Shown here: in pieces, positions 44,801 to 53,444 of the stretch
How positions within the stretch are numbered: position 1 is the stretch's first letter
Layout of the letters: each line of letters starts with the position of its first letter
DNA from: JBBATK01 sp044224515
GTDB taxonomy: Bacteria; Bacteroidota; Ignavibacteria; Kapaibacteriales; NICIL-2
Assembly (NCBI GenBank): GCA_044224515.1
Contig: JBGAKH010000007.1
Coordinates: forward strand, 124,001 to 188,000
Direction of reading: 5' to 3'
Length of the DNA stretch: 64,000 nt
Notes under the pieces: generated by a model
What the model saw: the letters and a program-made list of their open reading frames with translations, nothing else
The model's database searches: none
What the model was told of the DNA's origin: nothing
Program-made: the position numbers and the translations under genes

Positions 44801-45989
44801 TCTCACTCTCTGCGCTGTAGGCAAGGGAACAACAATTGAGCATGTGCAGGTCTCATATAGTGGAGACGACTCCTATGAGTGGTTCGGTGGAACGGTAGAC
44901 TCGAAGTACATCATTGCGTATAACGGAATTGATGATGACTTTGACACAGATAACGGATTCCGCGGACGCAACCAGTTCTGCTTGTCCAAACGCTTCCATC
45001 AAGTTGCAGACCAGAGCTCTTCACAGGCTTTTGAGTCGGACAACGATGCAAGTGGTTCAACAAACCAACCGTTGACCTCGGCGCTATTCTCGAATGTAAC
45101 ATCGATCGGTCCGGTACAGGACACCTCTTGGATCGCCGGTTCCGAGTCAACCCAGTACAATCGTCTCTTTGCAGCAGCAATGATGATTCGGCGCAATTCC
45201 CGTCAGTCCATTCTCAACTCAGTCTTTGTTGGATGGCCAAACAGTCTCGAGTTTGGTAACCCCAATGCCGGTCTAACGGCGGATGCAGCTTCGCACGACA
45301 GTTTGCAAATCCGCAACAACACCTTCATCGGAATCAAAGCGGGTTCACCCGGTTGGAGAAATACAGTACCCAGTGGCTCTACCTCCTTCAGTGCAGCGTG
45401 GCTCAACGCGGCACAAAACTCAAACGAGTTTGTTAATGCGAGCGGTAGTATCGCACAGTATTGCGGACTCCTCGACCCCTTCGTGGAAGCATCTAACAGC
45501 TTCACACCGGTTCCGAATTCCTCAGCTAGCTTCCTTCACAATGCCGGATTTGACAAGCGAGGCACCGTGTCCATCGACGATTCGTTCTTTGAGAAGGTTG
45601 AGTACCGTGGTGCATTCGCTCCTGATATCTCGCAACGTTGGGATTTGCCATGGGCCGAATATGATCCGGTCAACAAAGATTACCACGCAGAAACCGACAC
45701 CGTCGCAAGCGTCGACGATCAAACAACGTTGACTACGCTTCGCGCGTATCCGCAGCCCGCTTCTCAGCTTCTTACACTGCGCTATGAGTTGAGTGCTGCA
45801 GCTACCATATCGATCTCCATCGTCAACGCCCTCGGTGAACGTGTGCAATGCCTTGCACAAGACTTGCCACAACAAGGTGGTGTGTATGAAGTGAGAGTTT
45901 CCACTGAGCAGCTAACCAGTGGTCGCTACACAGTGGTTCTCCGAGACGGCACACATAATCGTGCACTGCCTTTCGTGGTCGTGCACTAG
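41862..45989 (+). CDS. 1375-residue internally duplicated surface protein with T9SS sorting domain
   Basis: A GAGGG ribosome site precedes the ATG at 41862. Signal peptide MQRMFLFAIVLFGAVVFSFA. Two large copies of about 570 residues each hold an Ig-like opening (LLKPAGGE.FRAGTSQ...W), then a beta-helix-like region with VVGD, GDWGG, DDNDNSGVLRYVRIEFGGIA, VSYSGDDSFEWFGGTVD, FDTDNGF and AFESDNDASG. A third, shorter Ig-like module (LTYPAGGEKFVVGQ) separates them. The last 85 residues are a type-A T9SS domain (LRAYPQPASQLLTLRYEL to ALPFVVVH). Asp/Asn-rich loops suggest calcium binding. The function is unknown; a cell-surface role with the preceding TonB receptor is inferred from position. Confidence 0.85.
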   Translation: MQRMFLFAIVLFGAVVFSFAQPKSLTLLKPAGGEVFRAGTSQDLRWDTTGTNGSWFVFQFATSPNGPWENLSLPNGLNHVVDSTTIPSGNVGGRGVFAFGFRVPPTPTTSGYVRMVLMNKDGSLNTALSSTNTVPFTVTQATPVSVDSTLSGSITGTVTLSPTKIYGLSGFLWVQNGGVLKVLPGTVVVGDAPGVNSAIIVNRGGKIIADGTKEKPIVFTSRAPAGQRDRGDWGGILLCGRATTNHPGGEAVMEGFPNDPVNARFGGGSSPDDNDNSGVLRYVRIEFGGIALYPNQEINGLTLCAVGRGTTLDHVQVSYSGDDSFEWFGGTVDSKYIIAYNGIDDDFDTDNGFSGRNQFCLGKRFHQIADQSTSQAFESDNDASGTTNLPLTKCIFSNCTLIGALQDTGWSAGSANNQYNRLFGSAAMIRRNSRCSILNSVFVGWTNTMEIGNPNAALTADAAMRDSMQIRNNTYIGIKAGFPGFRGTVPAGSTGFSAAWLSDPANKNEAINRMGIVEYYAEMYNPFVEGSNDFNAAPTLSASYKSNASFAKRGSVAIDDPFFEKVEYRGAFSSDLNKRWDLGWTEYDPVHREYKAQPGLKLTYPAGGEKFVVGQSVRLKWDTVNTAGLHYKIQFGTSVQGPWLDQQGLGNVVDSAATRGSVQWTVPSSISKTAFVRMVCLSDTALTSMNAFGFEVALPPPPTVKLIKPAGGETFRAGTSQTISWDTTGTNGSWFVFQYASSVNGPWTSISLPGTAKFVLDSTKIPAGMVGGRGSYSFGFRVPAIATTTGYLRMVLLNKADSSLDMSNISMNATPFTITQAQSVPVDSLLSGNISGSVTLSPKKIYGLSGLVYVQNGGVLKILPGTIVVGDVPGVNSALIINRGAKLIADGTAQKPIVFTSRAAAGQRDRGDWGGLLICGRAATNHPGGEAVMEGFPNDATNARFGGGASPDDNDNSGILRYVRIEFGGIALYPNQEINGLTLCAVGKGTTIEHVQVSYSGDDSYEWFGGTVDSKYIIAYNGIDDDFDTDNGFRGRNQFCLSKRFHQVADQSSSQAFESDNDASGSTNQPLTSALFSNVTSIGPVQDTSWIAGSESTQYNRLFAAAMMIRRNSRQSILNSVFVGWPNSLEFGNPNAGLTADAASHDSLQIRNNTFIGIKAGSPGWRNTVPSGSTSFSAAWLNAAQNSNEFVNASGSIAQYCGLLDPFVEASNSFTPVPNSSASFLHNAGFDKRGTVSIDDSFFEKVEYRGAFAPDISQRWDLPWAEYDPVNKDYHAETDTVASVDDQTTLTTLRAYPQPASQLLTLRYELSAAATISISIVNALGERVQCLAQDLPQQGGVYEVRVSTEQLTSGRYTVVLRDGTHNRALPFVVVH
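41940..45690 (+). repeat. Ancient tandem duplication inside the surface protein gene
   Basis: Copy 1 runs from about 41940 to 43650 and copy 2 from about 43980 to 45690. Protein similarity is very high in the DDNDNSG-IEFGGIA-VSYSGDD core, but codons differ at many third positions, so the duplication is old and retained. Boundaries are approximate. Confidence 0.85.
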
Positions 45990-46066
45990 TTGAGATGAGG
46001 TGAATCGGATCCGCCCTTGGCTTCCCATCAACATGCCCTGATGTGGAGGACTTGCGGTAGGTCCAC

Positions 46067-46101
46067 AAGGGAACGTACTCTGTACGTTCCCTTTATTTTT
46101 T
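46067..46101 (+). terminator. Rho-independent terminator after the surface protein gene
   Basis: A perfect 12-base-pair stem (AAGGGAACGTAC with GTACGTTCCCTT), a 3-base loop and a TATTTTTT tail, about 78 bases after the stop. Confidence 0.93.
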
Positions 46102-46228
46102 ACGGATGATTTTCAAAAGCTGTGAGCCGGTCCTGCCAATACCATAGCGATTTAGCAACATAGCGATCACATTGTGCTAACATCTCGAGGCGAGTTTTGC
46201 AACCAATACTCACCAGCCTACGCACTTT

Positions 46229-48109
46229 ATGGATACACTGCGATCCGCAGTCGATCAAGTCTCGGTCTATGATTCCGAGAAACCCGTCTCAAATGCGAAC
46301 CACCGAGACCCGAGCACCAAACAATCACGGACGGTGGCAGAGTTGCGAAACTCTCGTTCTTTTCGACATCGTCTCATTGGACTTGATCGCACGTTGGCAC
46401 TTTACGAACGTGTGAGAGAGACCATGCACTCCGAAAATCGCTTTTCGCGTGCCGTTCTGAAAACCATGAACCTAACGACGGATATCAACAGGCATGAGAC
46501 GATACGTATTCCTCGTAGTGGCTCGGTGCTGATCTGCAGTAATCATCCACACGGAGCACTTGACGGTATCGCACTCCTTGATGTCATCTTGGGTGTTCGC
46601 GAAGACATAAAGATTCTCGCTAATGACCGGCTCATGGCAATTGAAGAACTTCGGCCCTTCCTCATACCACTCTCATTGGATTCTAGCTCACCCCGGTCTA
46701 ATTATGCGTCTATGCGCGAAGCCATTCAGTGGCTTCAATCCGGAGGTGCGCTGCTCGTTTTTCCTGCCGGAGAGGTCTCAGCCTTCAGTTTGTATTCCGG
46801 CAGAGTAGCCGATGCGCAGTGGTCAGAACATATTGGTAGACTTGCAGAGATGACCAAGGTCCCTGTTCTTCCAATGTTCATCCATGGCTCAAACTCACTT
46901 CTGTTTCAGCTCGCCGGAATCATCCATCCCTCCTTACGTAGTGTCTTGCTGTTACGAGAGTTTCTTCGCATGCAGAACAAGACCATCCTGGTTCGCGTTG
47001 GAGCCTTGATGCCCTCGCGACAATACCTGCATCATCCCGCGCATCGCAGCATTGCTGATTTTCTGCGATCACGATGCTTGCTGTTACGATACAAAGCGCG
47101 CGAACAACGAGGATCGGCGGACATGCGCATGAGCGCAGGCGCGCAATTGGAGGAAGCTGTCTCGTCGACAATGATGACCAAAGAAATTGCGCATCTTCCT
47201 CTGGATCAACGTCTCTACGATGACGACGAGTTTCTCGTCCTCCGAGCCCAAGCAGCGCAGATACCCTCAATGCTTCGAGAGATCGGCAGATTACGTGAAC
47301 TCAGTTTCCGCATGGTTGGGGAGGGAACTATGAAAGCAGTTGATCTTGATTCCTTCGACAGTTTATATGAGCATATCGTCCTGTGGAACAGACAAAAGCA
47401 AGAAGTAGTCGGGGCTTATCGTGTTGGACGTTGTGATGAGCTACTTAAACGTTATGGAAAGCGTGGTGTGTACCTGAACACACTCTTCGAACTCAGCGAC
47501 AAATTCCTTTCGCGAGCGGCGCCGGCACTTGAGATGGGACGCAGTTTTATACGTCCGGAATACCAGAAGAACAGCAATGCTCTACACTTGTTGTGGAAGG
47601 GCATCGGCGCCTTCATAGTGCAGAATCCTCACTATCGCTACCTCATTGGTCCGGTGAGCATTAGTAACGAGTACAGCAAGAACTCACAGCGACTCTTGGT
47701 TGCCTCGCTTTCCACCCACCACATGCATAGAGGATTGTCTCGCACCGTAAAAGCCCGACATCCTCTCGACAAGTGCATGTATGCGAATTGGGATGCATTG
47801 CTGCACCATGGGAATATCGTCCCCATCGATCAGCTAGCGCCCATGATTGAAAACGTCGAATGGGACTCCAAGAGCATCCCTGTGCTCCTGCGCCACTACA
47901 TTCGTCTTGGTGCGAAAGTCGTTGCATTCCACCGCGATCATGATTTCGGCTCCTGTATGGATGCGCTGGTTGTGGTGGATCTTTGGGCCGTTGAAGCCCG
48001 CATGCTTTCTCGATATCTCGGAGTGGAAGGTGCGGCGGCATACGCTCAGTTCAATACCATAGAGTTGAGTAAAACAGAGTCGAGAGGCGATCATGGTGGT
48101 GTTGCCTGA
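46229..48109 (+). CDS. Two-domain acyltransferase, OlsF-like (ornithine/amino-acid lipid synthesis)
   Basis: 626 residues. The N-terminal half (about 60-290) is an LPLAT/PlsC-type O-acyltransferase with the acceptor motif CSNHPHGALDG and FPAGEVSAF; the family's usual NHPxGxxDG signature fits. The C-terminal half (about 340-600) is a GNAT-like OlsB/hemolysin-type N-acyltransferase (LSFRMVGEGT, YRVGRC, ALEMGRSFIRPEYQKN, LWKGIGAFI, IGPVSIS). This order matches OlsF, which makes ornithine lipid in Flavobacterium and Serratia by O- and N-acylation in a single polypeptide. Phosphorus-free ornithine or glycine lipids are expected; which amino acid is used cannot be read. No Shine-Dalgarno site is seen. 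Confidence 0.82.
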   Translation: MDTLRSAVDQVSVYDSEKPVSNANHRDPSTKQSRTVAELRNSRSFRHRLIGLDRTLALYERVRETMHSENRFSRAVLKTMNLTTDINRHETIRIPRSGSVLICSNHPHGALDGIALLDVILGVREDIKILANDRLMAIEELRPFLIPLSLDSSSPRSNYASMREAIQWLQSGGALLVFPAGEVSAFSLYSGRVADAQWSEHIGRLAEMTKVPVLPMFIHGSNSLLFQLAGIIHPSLRSVLLLREFLRMQNKTILVRVGALMPSRQYLHHPAHRSIADFLRSRCLLLRYKAREQRGSADMRMSAGAQLEEAVSSTMMTKEIAHLPLDQRLYDDDEFLVLRAQAAQIPSMLREIGRLRELSFRMVGEGTMKAVDLDSFDSLYEHIVLWNRQKQEVVGAYRVGRCDELLKRYGKRGVYLNTLFELSDKFLSRAAPALEMGRSFIRPEYQKNSNALHLLWKGIGAFIVQNPHYRYLIGPVSISNEYSKNSQRLLVASLSTHHMHRGLSRTVKARHPLDKCMYANWDALLHHGNIVPIDQLAPMIENVEWDSKSIPVLLRHYIRLGAKVVAFHRDHDFGSCMDALVVVDLWAVEARMLSRYLGVEGAAAYAQFNTIELSKTESRGDHGGVA

Positions 48110-48963
48110 GTATCATGTGCACCTCGTTGAAGACCACGGTCTCATTGAGAGAGCGCTCGAACTCCTTACGATTTTTACCATGGCGCTGCTTTGCAGCGCC
48201 ATGAAGAAGAAGATTGAGATGTTATCAGGTCTACAGAACAATCTGGCGTCGGAATCAAAGAACGATTCCGACGTTAAAATACTTGCAGATGTGCGGAAAA
48301 GACTGCAAGTTTGGCAAGCATTTCACTGACCCGGCAGCGGCACTTCTCGAAAGCAGCATCGCGAAGGCCATACAAGCAGTCCCACTGTACGAATGACCAA
48401 GAACTGAGACGTACAGCCGTGAGGAGCTTTGGTACCGGCCCCAAACGCTAGGACCAAAATTCCTCCCACATGACCAAACATTTAAGTTTTCCACGGGGAA
48501 AAATATCGTTTTGTCACGCTCTCCTTCTCATCGAATTTGGCATTCGAATCCATTCAGGCACCAGCGCTTTTCCATTCTGAGGTTAAGCACCCGCGCTTGA
48601 ACAGACTCGATTCAAGGGTGGCAGCAGAGGGATTAGTGCTGGAGAGGAAGTAGGGATAATCGACTTCGGAACACACGTCAATCGCTAACGATCTGACGAG
48701 CATGTGGAATCCACGATGGGACCGTACGATACGGTTTTTCGTGAATTTCACATGGTTCGGCGTCTCCAACCACTTCTAACCCTTTCTCCCGCAGCCTGAC
48801 AGGAGGGAACGGACTCCCCGGAATCCAACCTCATTACCTCATCTCCGATTGAGACAGCTCAAGAGGACCCGTCTCAGCGTTTCTTCGCACGAGGAAGCGT
48901 GGCAGACTCAACACTCAGACATAAAAAAGTAAAACATAACCCATAACGTGGAGGTTTACATCC
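48110..48963. other. Long intergenic region upstream of the class II ribonucleotide reductase
   Basis: About 855 bases with no convincing gene. It contains a perfect 11-base-pair hairpin with a TTT loop (48179-48203) and a 10-base-pair hairpin with a 7-base loop (48247-48273), neither followed by a T tract, and a smaller hairpin (TGAGAC/GTCTCA) near 48850-48877. A 78-codon frame at 48093-48329 runs through both big hairpins and is doubtful. I looked for the conserved B12-box and core segments of a cobalamin riboswitch and for an NrdR box, because the next enzyme uses adenosylcobalamin, and did not find them. Confidence 0.5.
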
Positions 48964-51900
48964 ATGAAGGTGACGCGTCGATTTACCAAAGGCACTCAAA
49001 GTCCTTACGATCAATTTGAGTACACTAAGCGCTCTTCTACATTGCGTAACACGGACGGATCCGTCGTGTTTCAAATGGACAACATCGAAGTTCCTGTGGG
49101 CTGGTCGCAGGTAGCTACGGATATTTTGGCTCAAAAATATTTCCGTCGCGCCGGTGTGCCCCAGCAAGACGAAACGGGAGGGGTCGTGGTGGATTCGCAT
49201 GGCAAGCCCGTATTAGGTCGCGAGACTTCGTTGAAACAAGTTGTGCATCGTCTGGCCGGATGCTGGCGTCATTGGGGAGAGAGCAACGGTTATTTCGAGA
49301 GCAGCGACGATGCTCAGGCTTTTTACGACGAAATTTCCTACATGCTGCTGAAGCAGATGGTTGCCCCTAACTCTCCGCAGTGGTTCAATACAGGATTGAA
49401 CTTTGCTTACGGAATTAAGGGTAATGCGCAAGGACACTTTTATGTGGACCCAAAAACCCAAAAAGTAGCCCGTTCTTCGGATGCGTATACACGTCCTCAA
49501 CCCCATGCCTGTTTTATACAAGGCGTGGAAGATGATTTGGTCAACGAGGGCGGAATCTTCGATCTTGCCACACGTGAGGCACGTATCTTCAAGTACGGTT
49601 CGGGAACAGGCTCGAATTTTTCCAATCTGCGCGCCAAGGGCGAGAAGTTGTCAGGCGGAGGAGTATCATCCGGACTGATGAGTTTCTTGAAGATCTTTGA
49701 TCGTGCAGCCGGTGCTATTAAGTCCGGCGGTACAACACGTCGCGCTGCCAAGATGGTCATCATCAACGTGGACCATCCTGATGTTGAGGAGTTCATCGAG
49801 TGGAAGGCCAAAGAGGAAGAGAAAGTAGCAGCTCTCGTCGCAGGCTCAAAGATTAACTCGACCTTCTTGCAAGCCATCATGGATGAGGCTATAGCGAACG
49901 GAGCCGATCGCAAGACAAATGCGACTTTGAACACGCTGATCAAGCATGCACTGCACCGCGGCGTTCCCTTGAATTACATCCAGCGTACATTGAACCTGGT
50001 TCAACAAGGATTCACATCCTTGAATATGGCAAGCTTTACTACGCATTACGAGGGTGAAGCGTATGTGACTGTAGCCGGACAAAACTCAAACAACTCTGTA
50101 CGCGTCACAAATGAGTTTATGCAAGCCGTCGAAAGCGATGGCACATGGGAATTGCGCTGGCGTACACATGGTGACGTTGCTCGCACAGTTCGAGCACGTG
50201 ACCTTTGGGATAAAATTAACCTGAGTGCATGGAAGAGTGCCGACCCTGGTCTGCAATTCGATACGACCATCAACGAGTGGCATACATGTCCGACGGATGG
50301 TCGCATCAATGGGTCCAATCCCTGCAGTGAGTACATGTTTTTGGACGACACTGCGTGTAACCTTGCATCTATCAACCTCATCCACTTTATCGATGAACAA
50401 AGTGGAGCGTTCAAAGTTGAAGATTTCCGTCACGTTGCACGTTTGTGGACATTCGTCCTTGAGATCTCTGTACTCATGGCGCAGTTTCCATCCAAGAAAA
50501 TCGCGCAGCAGAGTTACGACTTCCGTACACTAGGCTTGGGTTACGCAAATCTCGGTACCATCTTGATGACCTCAGGTGTGCCTTACGATTCACCGCAAGC
50601 GTTGGCATATGCCGGAGCAATCACTGCGCTTATGACTGCTGAAGCCTACGCGGCTTCTGCTGAAATGGCGCGTGACTTAGGTGCATTCCCGAAGTACGAC
50701 AAGAACAAAGAAGACATGCTCCGCGTTATTCGTAACCATCGCCGTGCGGCTTATGATGCTGCGTTGGACGAGTACGAGGGCCTTAGCATTACACCGGTTG
50801 GCATTGATGAAGCGATGTGCAGCGACACGTCCTTGTTGGAAGCCTCACGTAAGAGCTGGGACAAGGCATTGAGTCTGGGAGAAGAGTTCGGCTATCGCAA
50901 TGCGCAGGTGACGGTTATCGCACCTACCGGAACAATTGGTCTGGTCATGGATTGCGATACCACAGGTATTGAACCTGATTTCGCTATCGTCAAGTTCAAG
51001 AAGCTTGCCGGTGGCGGTTACTTTAAGATTGTTAACCAATCTGTTCGCCGCGCACTCTCTCAACTCGGATACAGCGATAAGCAAGTCGATGAGATCGAGA
51101 AGTACTGCAAAGGTCACGGAACGCTGGTAGGCTGTCCTGCCATCAATCGTGCGAGTCTAAAAGAGAAGGGCTTCAGCGATGAGAAGGTAGATCACATTGA
51201 AATGATGCTCGACAGTGTCTTCGACATCAAGTTTGCGTTCAACAAGTGGACTCTGGGTGAAGATTTCTGTAAGACAGACTTGAAGTTCAGCGAAGAGCAA
51301 ATGAACGACGCATCCTTTGACATGTTATCAGCTCTGGGCTACTCCAAGGATGAGATTGAACGCGCCAATGATTATGTCTGCGGAACCATGATGATTGAGG
51401 GCGCTCCACATATTAAGGATGCGCACTTGTCGATCTTTGATTGTGCCAATCGTTGTGGTCGCAAGGGACAACGTTACATACCGTACATGGCGCATGTTCG
51501 AATGATGGCTGCTGCACAGCCCTTCATCTCCGGTGCCATCTCCAAGACGATTAACATGCCCGCAGAAGCAAGTATCGAAGACATCAACACTGTGCATTTC
51601 GAGTCATGGCGTTCATGCATCAAGGCTATTGCGCTCTATCGCGATGGATCGAAGCTTTCTCAACCCTTGAATAGCTCAAGCGATGAGGATTTGGATGAAA
51701 TGATATTGTTGGGTGATGAAGACAACCTCGATGAAACCAAAGGACCAAAAGAAATCCAAGAGTTGATCATTGAGCGTGTCTACCACCGCGCAGAACGTCA
51801 CCGTCTTCCGAAACGTCGCACAGGTATTATTCGTGAAGCGTATGTGGGTGGACATAAAGTATTCGTCCGCACCGGTGAGTTTGAAGATGGAAGCTTGGGT

Positions 51901-52467
51901 GAGATCTTTATCGATATGTATAAGGAAGGCGCATCCTTTAAGGGCCTGCTCAACTGCTTTGCCGTATTGGCTTCAAAGGCACTACAGTACGGTATGCCCC
52001 TCGAGGAACTTGTCGATTCCTTTACCTTTACCCGATTTGATCCTTCCGGTCCGGTTCAAGGTCACGAAGTCATCAAGAATGCTACATCCATTCTGGACTA
52101 CGTGTTCCGCTCGATCGGATATGATTACTTGAACCGTACAGATTTCGTCCATGTGAAAGCTGTCGACGAAGTACATCCTGCAAAACCGGTATCCAGTGTT
52201 GTGTCGAATGCCGCTCGTGCTCAAGCAGCTGCCAAGACAGCGTCAGCGGAGCGTAGCGCTTCCGCTGAACTGCATAGCAATGGCGGTGCTGCTCAACTGA
52301 AAACAGCCGAAGCAAAAGTTGCGGTTGGCGGTAACGCGAAAGTAAAAGAAGCGCGAGCAAAAGGCTACACGGGTGAGCAGTGTGGATACTGCAACTCTAT
52401 GCGTGTTAAACGCAACGGTTCGTGCACGGTCTGCGAAGATTGTGGAACAACCAGTGGATGCTCCTAG
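48964..52467 (+). CDS. nrdJ: Vitamin B12-dependent (class II) ribonucleotide reductase NrdJ
   Basis: 1167 residues with GGAGG nine bases before the ATG. It reduces ribonucleotides to deoxyribonucleotides using an adenosylcobalamin radical, with or without oxygen. The alpha/beta barrel carries PNSPQWFNTGL, QPHACFIQGVEDD with a reducing Cys, YGSGTGSNFSNLRAKGE, NPCSEYMFLDDTACNLASINL (substrate site and radical Cys), IAPTGTIGLVMDCDTTGIEPDF and SGAISKTINMP. The C-terminal 300 residues add a TSCPD-like part (GIIREAYVGGHKVFVRTGEF) and an Ala-rich linker, ending in a zinc-ribbon/redox tail with CGYC, CTVC, CGTTSGC. It fits the family of long, zinc-tailed NrdJ. A strong terminator stands 218 bases downstream. 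Confidence 0.96.
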   Translation: MKVTRRFTKGTQSPYDQFEYTKRSSTLRNTDGSVVFQMDNIEVPVGWSQVATDILAQKYFRRAGVPQQDETGGVVVDSHGKPVLGRETSLKQVVHRLAGCWRHWGESNGYFESSDDAQAFYDEISYMLLKQMVAPNSPQWFNTGLNFAYGIKGNAQGHFYVDPKTQKVARSSDAYTRPQPHACFIQGVEDDLVNEGGIFDLATREARIFKYGSGTGSNFSNLRAKGEKLSGGGVSSGLMSFLKIFDRAAGAIKSGGTTRRAAKMVIINVDHPDVEEFIEWKAKEEEKVAALVAGSKINSTFLQAIMDEAIANGADRKTNATLNTLIKHALHRGVPLNYIQRTLNLVQQGFTSLNMASFTTHYEGEAYVTVAGQNSNNSVRVTNEFMQAVESDGTWELRWRTHGDVARTVRARDLWDKINLSAWKSADPGLQFDTTINEWHTCPTDGRINGSNPCSEYMFLDDTACNLASINLIHFIDEQSGAFKVEDFRHVARLWTFVLEISVLMAQFPSKKIAQQSYDFRTLGLGYANLGTILMTSGVPYDSPQALAYAGAITALMTAEAYAASAEMARDLGAFPKYDKNKEDMLRVIRNHRRAAYDAALDEYEGLSITPVGIDEAMCSDTSLLEASRKSWDKALSLGEEFGYRNAQVTVIAPTGTIGLVMDCDTTGIEPDFAIVKFKKLAGGGYFKIVNQSVRRALSQLGYSDKQVDEIEKYCKGHGTLVGCPAINRASLKEKGFSDEKVDHIEMMLDSVFDIKFAFNKWTLGEDFCKTDLKFSEEQMNDASFDMLSALGYSKDEIERANDYVCGTMMIEGAPHIKDAHLSIFDCANRCGRKGQRYIPYMAHVRMMAAAQPFISGAISKTINMPAEASIEDINTVHFESWRSCIKAIALYRDGSKLSQPLNSSSDEDLDEMILLGDEDNLDETKGPKEIQELIIERVYHRAERHRLPKRRTGIIREAYVGGHKVFVRTGEFEDGSLGEIFIDMYKEGASFKGLLNCFAVLASKALQYGMPLEELVDSFTFTRFDPSGPVQGHEVIKNATSILDYVFRSIGYDYLNRTDFVHVKAVDEVHPAKPVSSVVSNAARAQAAAKTASAERSASAELHSNGGAAQLKTAEAKVAVGGNAKVKEARAKGYTGEQCGYCNSMRVKRNGSCTVCEDCGTTSGCS

Positions 52468-52684
52468 TCGGCGTAAAGCTAATTGGTCGCTCAACAGCGG
52501 AGTTGTCTCAGGTGGAGTATCATGCTTCTCAAGCAGACGACACACTGTCTTCCGACCGGCCTTGCAGAATGGTCGCTGAAGTCTGACCGGTAAGCAGCGA
52601 ACACTAAGCACCGTGCACTAAACGCTGAACATGATTGTCGAGAACCCAGCTCAAGGACGACCGATGGTATCTCGCTAGTGATAG

Positions 52685-52727
52685 AACAGTCGCATGTCCT
52701 TTACACAGCATGCGACTGTTGCTTTTT
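52685..52727 (+). terminator. Rho-independent terminator downstream of nrdJ
   Basis: A perfect 12-base-pair stem (AACAGTCGCATG with CATGCGACTGTT), a 12-base loop and a GCTTTTTG tail. It lies 218 bases after the nrdJ stop, so the transcript has a long 3' region. Confidence 0.82.
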
Positions 52728-53274
52728 GTAGCAGGTTCTTCTGTCGCGAATGGAGCGCTAGGACGTTCAACTTAGAGTAGCAGGAAGCAGCTTGGGGCCA
52801 AGGGTTATTTGGATGTATCTCGTGCGAGTGTGCATGGCATTCACCGGCATGGCGTAGCCGGAAGAACGAATGAAGGAACTGCCTGACGCCGAGGTTTCGA
52901 GTGACGGATCAGCTGAATGAAGGAAAAGTCGCAATGAATGCGGTTGTGGTCGGCTGAATGACTGCCAACAGCATTGACGTCTTTGACGCACAGGCTGAGC
53001 TGCACGTGGTGGAACTAAAGCTGAGAACCCGTGGTAGCAAGGAAGCGGACCGATTTGCAATAGGAGCTGCCGTGTTGGGGAGATTGTTAAAGGAGAAGTA
53101 TGACGGGGAGCAAGGGTAGCAATTGTCTGTGATCATAAACGTTTTTAGGAAAGAGTCAGTCTAATCAGAGACAAGACTGTCTGCTAGAATTTTGTCCCTC
53201 CGAACCATGCACCGGGAAAAAATTCATAAAACAGTCGTGCCGTGATTAATATTTGTTCATTTTATGATGTAGTT

Positions 53275-53358
53275 TTGTAGCTGACGGGGATCTTGTAGCT
53301 AAGGTTTTGGTGCTATACGCGGACTTTTCGGGGTCCAAAAAAATGCACTGAAAAGTCC
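53275..53358 (+). promoter_or_regulatory. Possible regulatory leader of the Cys-rich peptide gene
   Basis: TTGTAGCT occurs twice, at 53275-53282 and 53293-53300, an 18-base period that could serve a DNA-binding protein. Next comes an inverted repeat GGACTTTTC (53321-53329) with GAAAAGTCC (53350-53358); the first GGAC can pair instead with GTCC at 53333-53336. The gene starts at 53445. Mutually exclusive pairing would suit attenuation, but this is inference. Confidence 0.3.
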
Positions 53359-53444
53359 TTGTACAAAATTTTCAACAGCGATATATTGCTTAGACATCAA
53401 AAATGAGTCTTCTTCTTTCCACCATACTTTTTTAGGAGTTCTCT

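Larger units (their letters stand above)
52468..53444. other. Long intergenic region between nrdJ and the Cys-rich peptide gene
   Basis: About 980 bases. It holds the terminator at 52685-52727 and the leader of the Cys-rich peptide gene (53275-53358). Between them, 52958-53119 is a 53-codon ATG-to-TAG frame with an amphipathic-looking translation but no ribosome site; I do not count it as a gene. Otherwise nothing recognisable. Confidence 0.5.

Noticed and set aside
48093..48329. 78-codon frame overlapping the end of the OlsF-like gene
   Set aside because: It contains two strong perfect hairpins (48179-48203 and 48247-48273), has no ribosome site and no recognisable sequence; more likely a 3' untranslated region.
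48540..48570. Possible tRNA T-loop (TTCGAATCC) in the nrdJ upstream region
   Set aside because: The flanking bases (TGGCA and CCATT-like) do not pair and no cloverleaf fits.
48380..48963. Cobalamin riboswitch before nrdJ
   Set aside because: The conserved core segments and B12 box were not found by eye; a covariance-model search would be needed to revive the idea.
52767..53136. Two minus-strand frames of 75 and 97 codons in the nrdJ downstream gap
   Set aside because: Translations are rich in Ser, Arg, Cys and Pro without domain features and lack ribosome sites; they look like chance frames.
53252..53277. Bacteroidota-type promoter (TTTG ... TAGTTTTG) before the Cys-rich gene
   Set aside because: The -7-like element matches TAnnTTTG, but the spacing to the upstream TTTG is about 14 bases instead of about 19-21.
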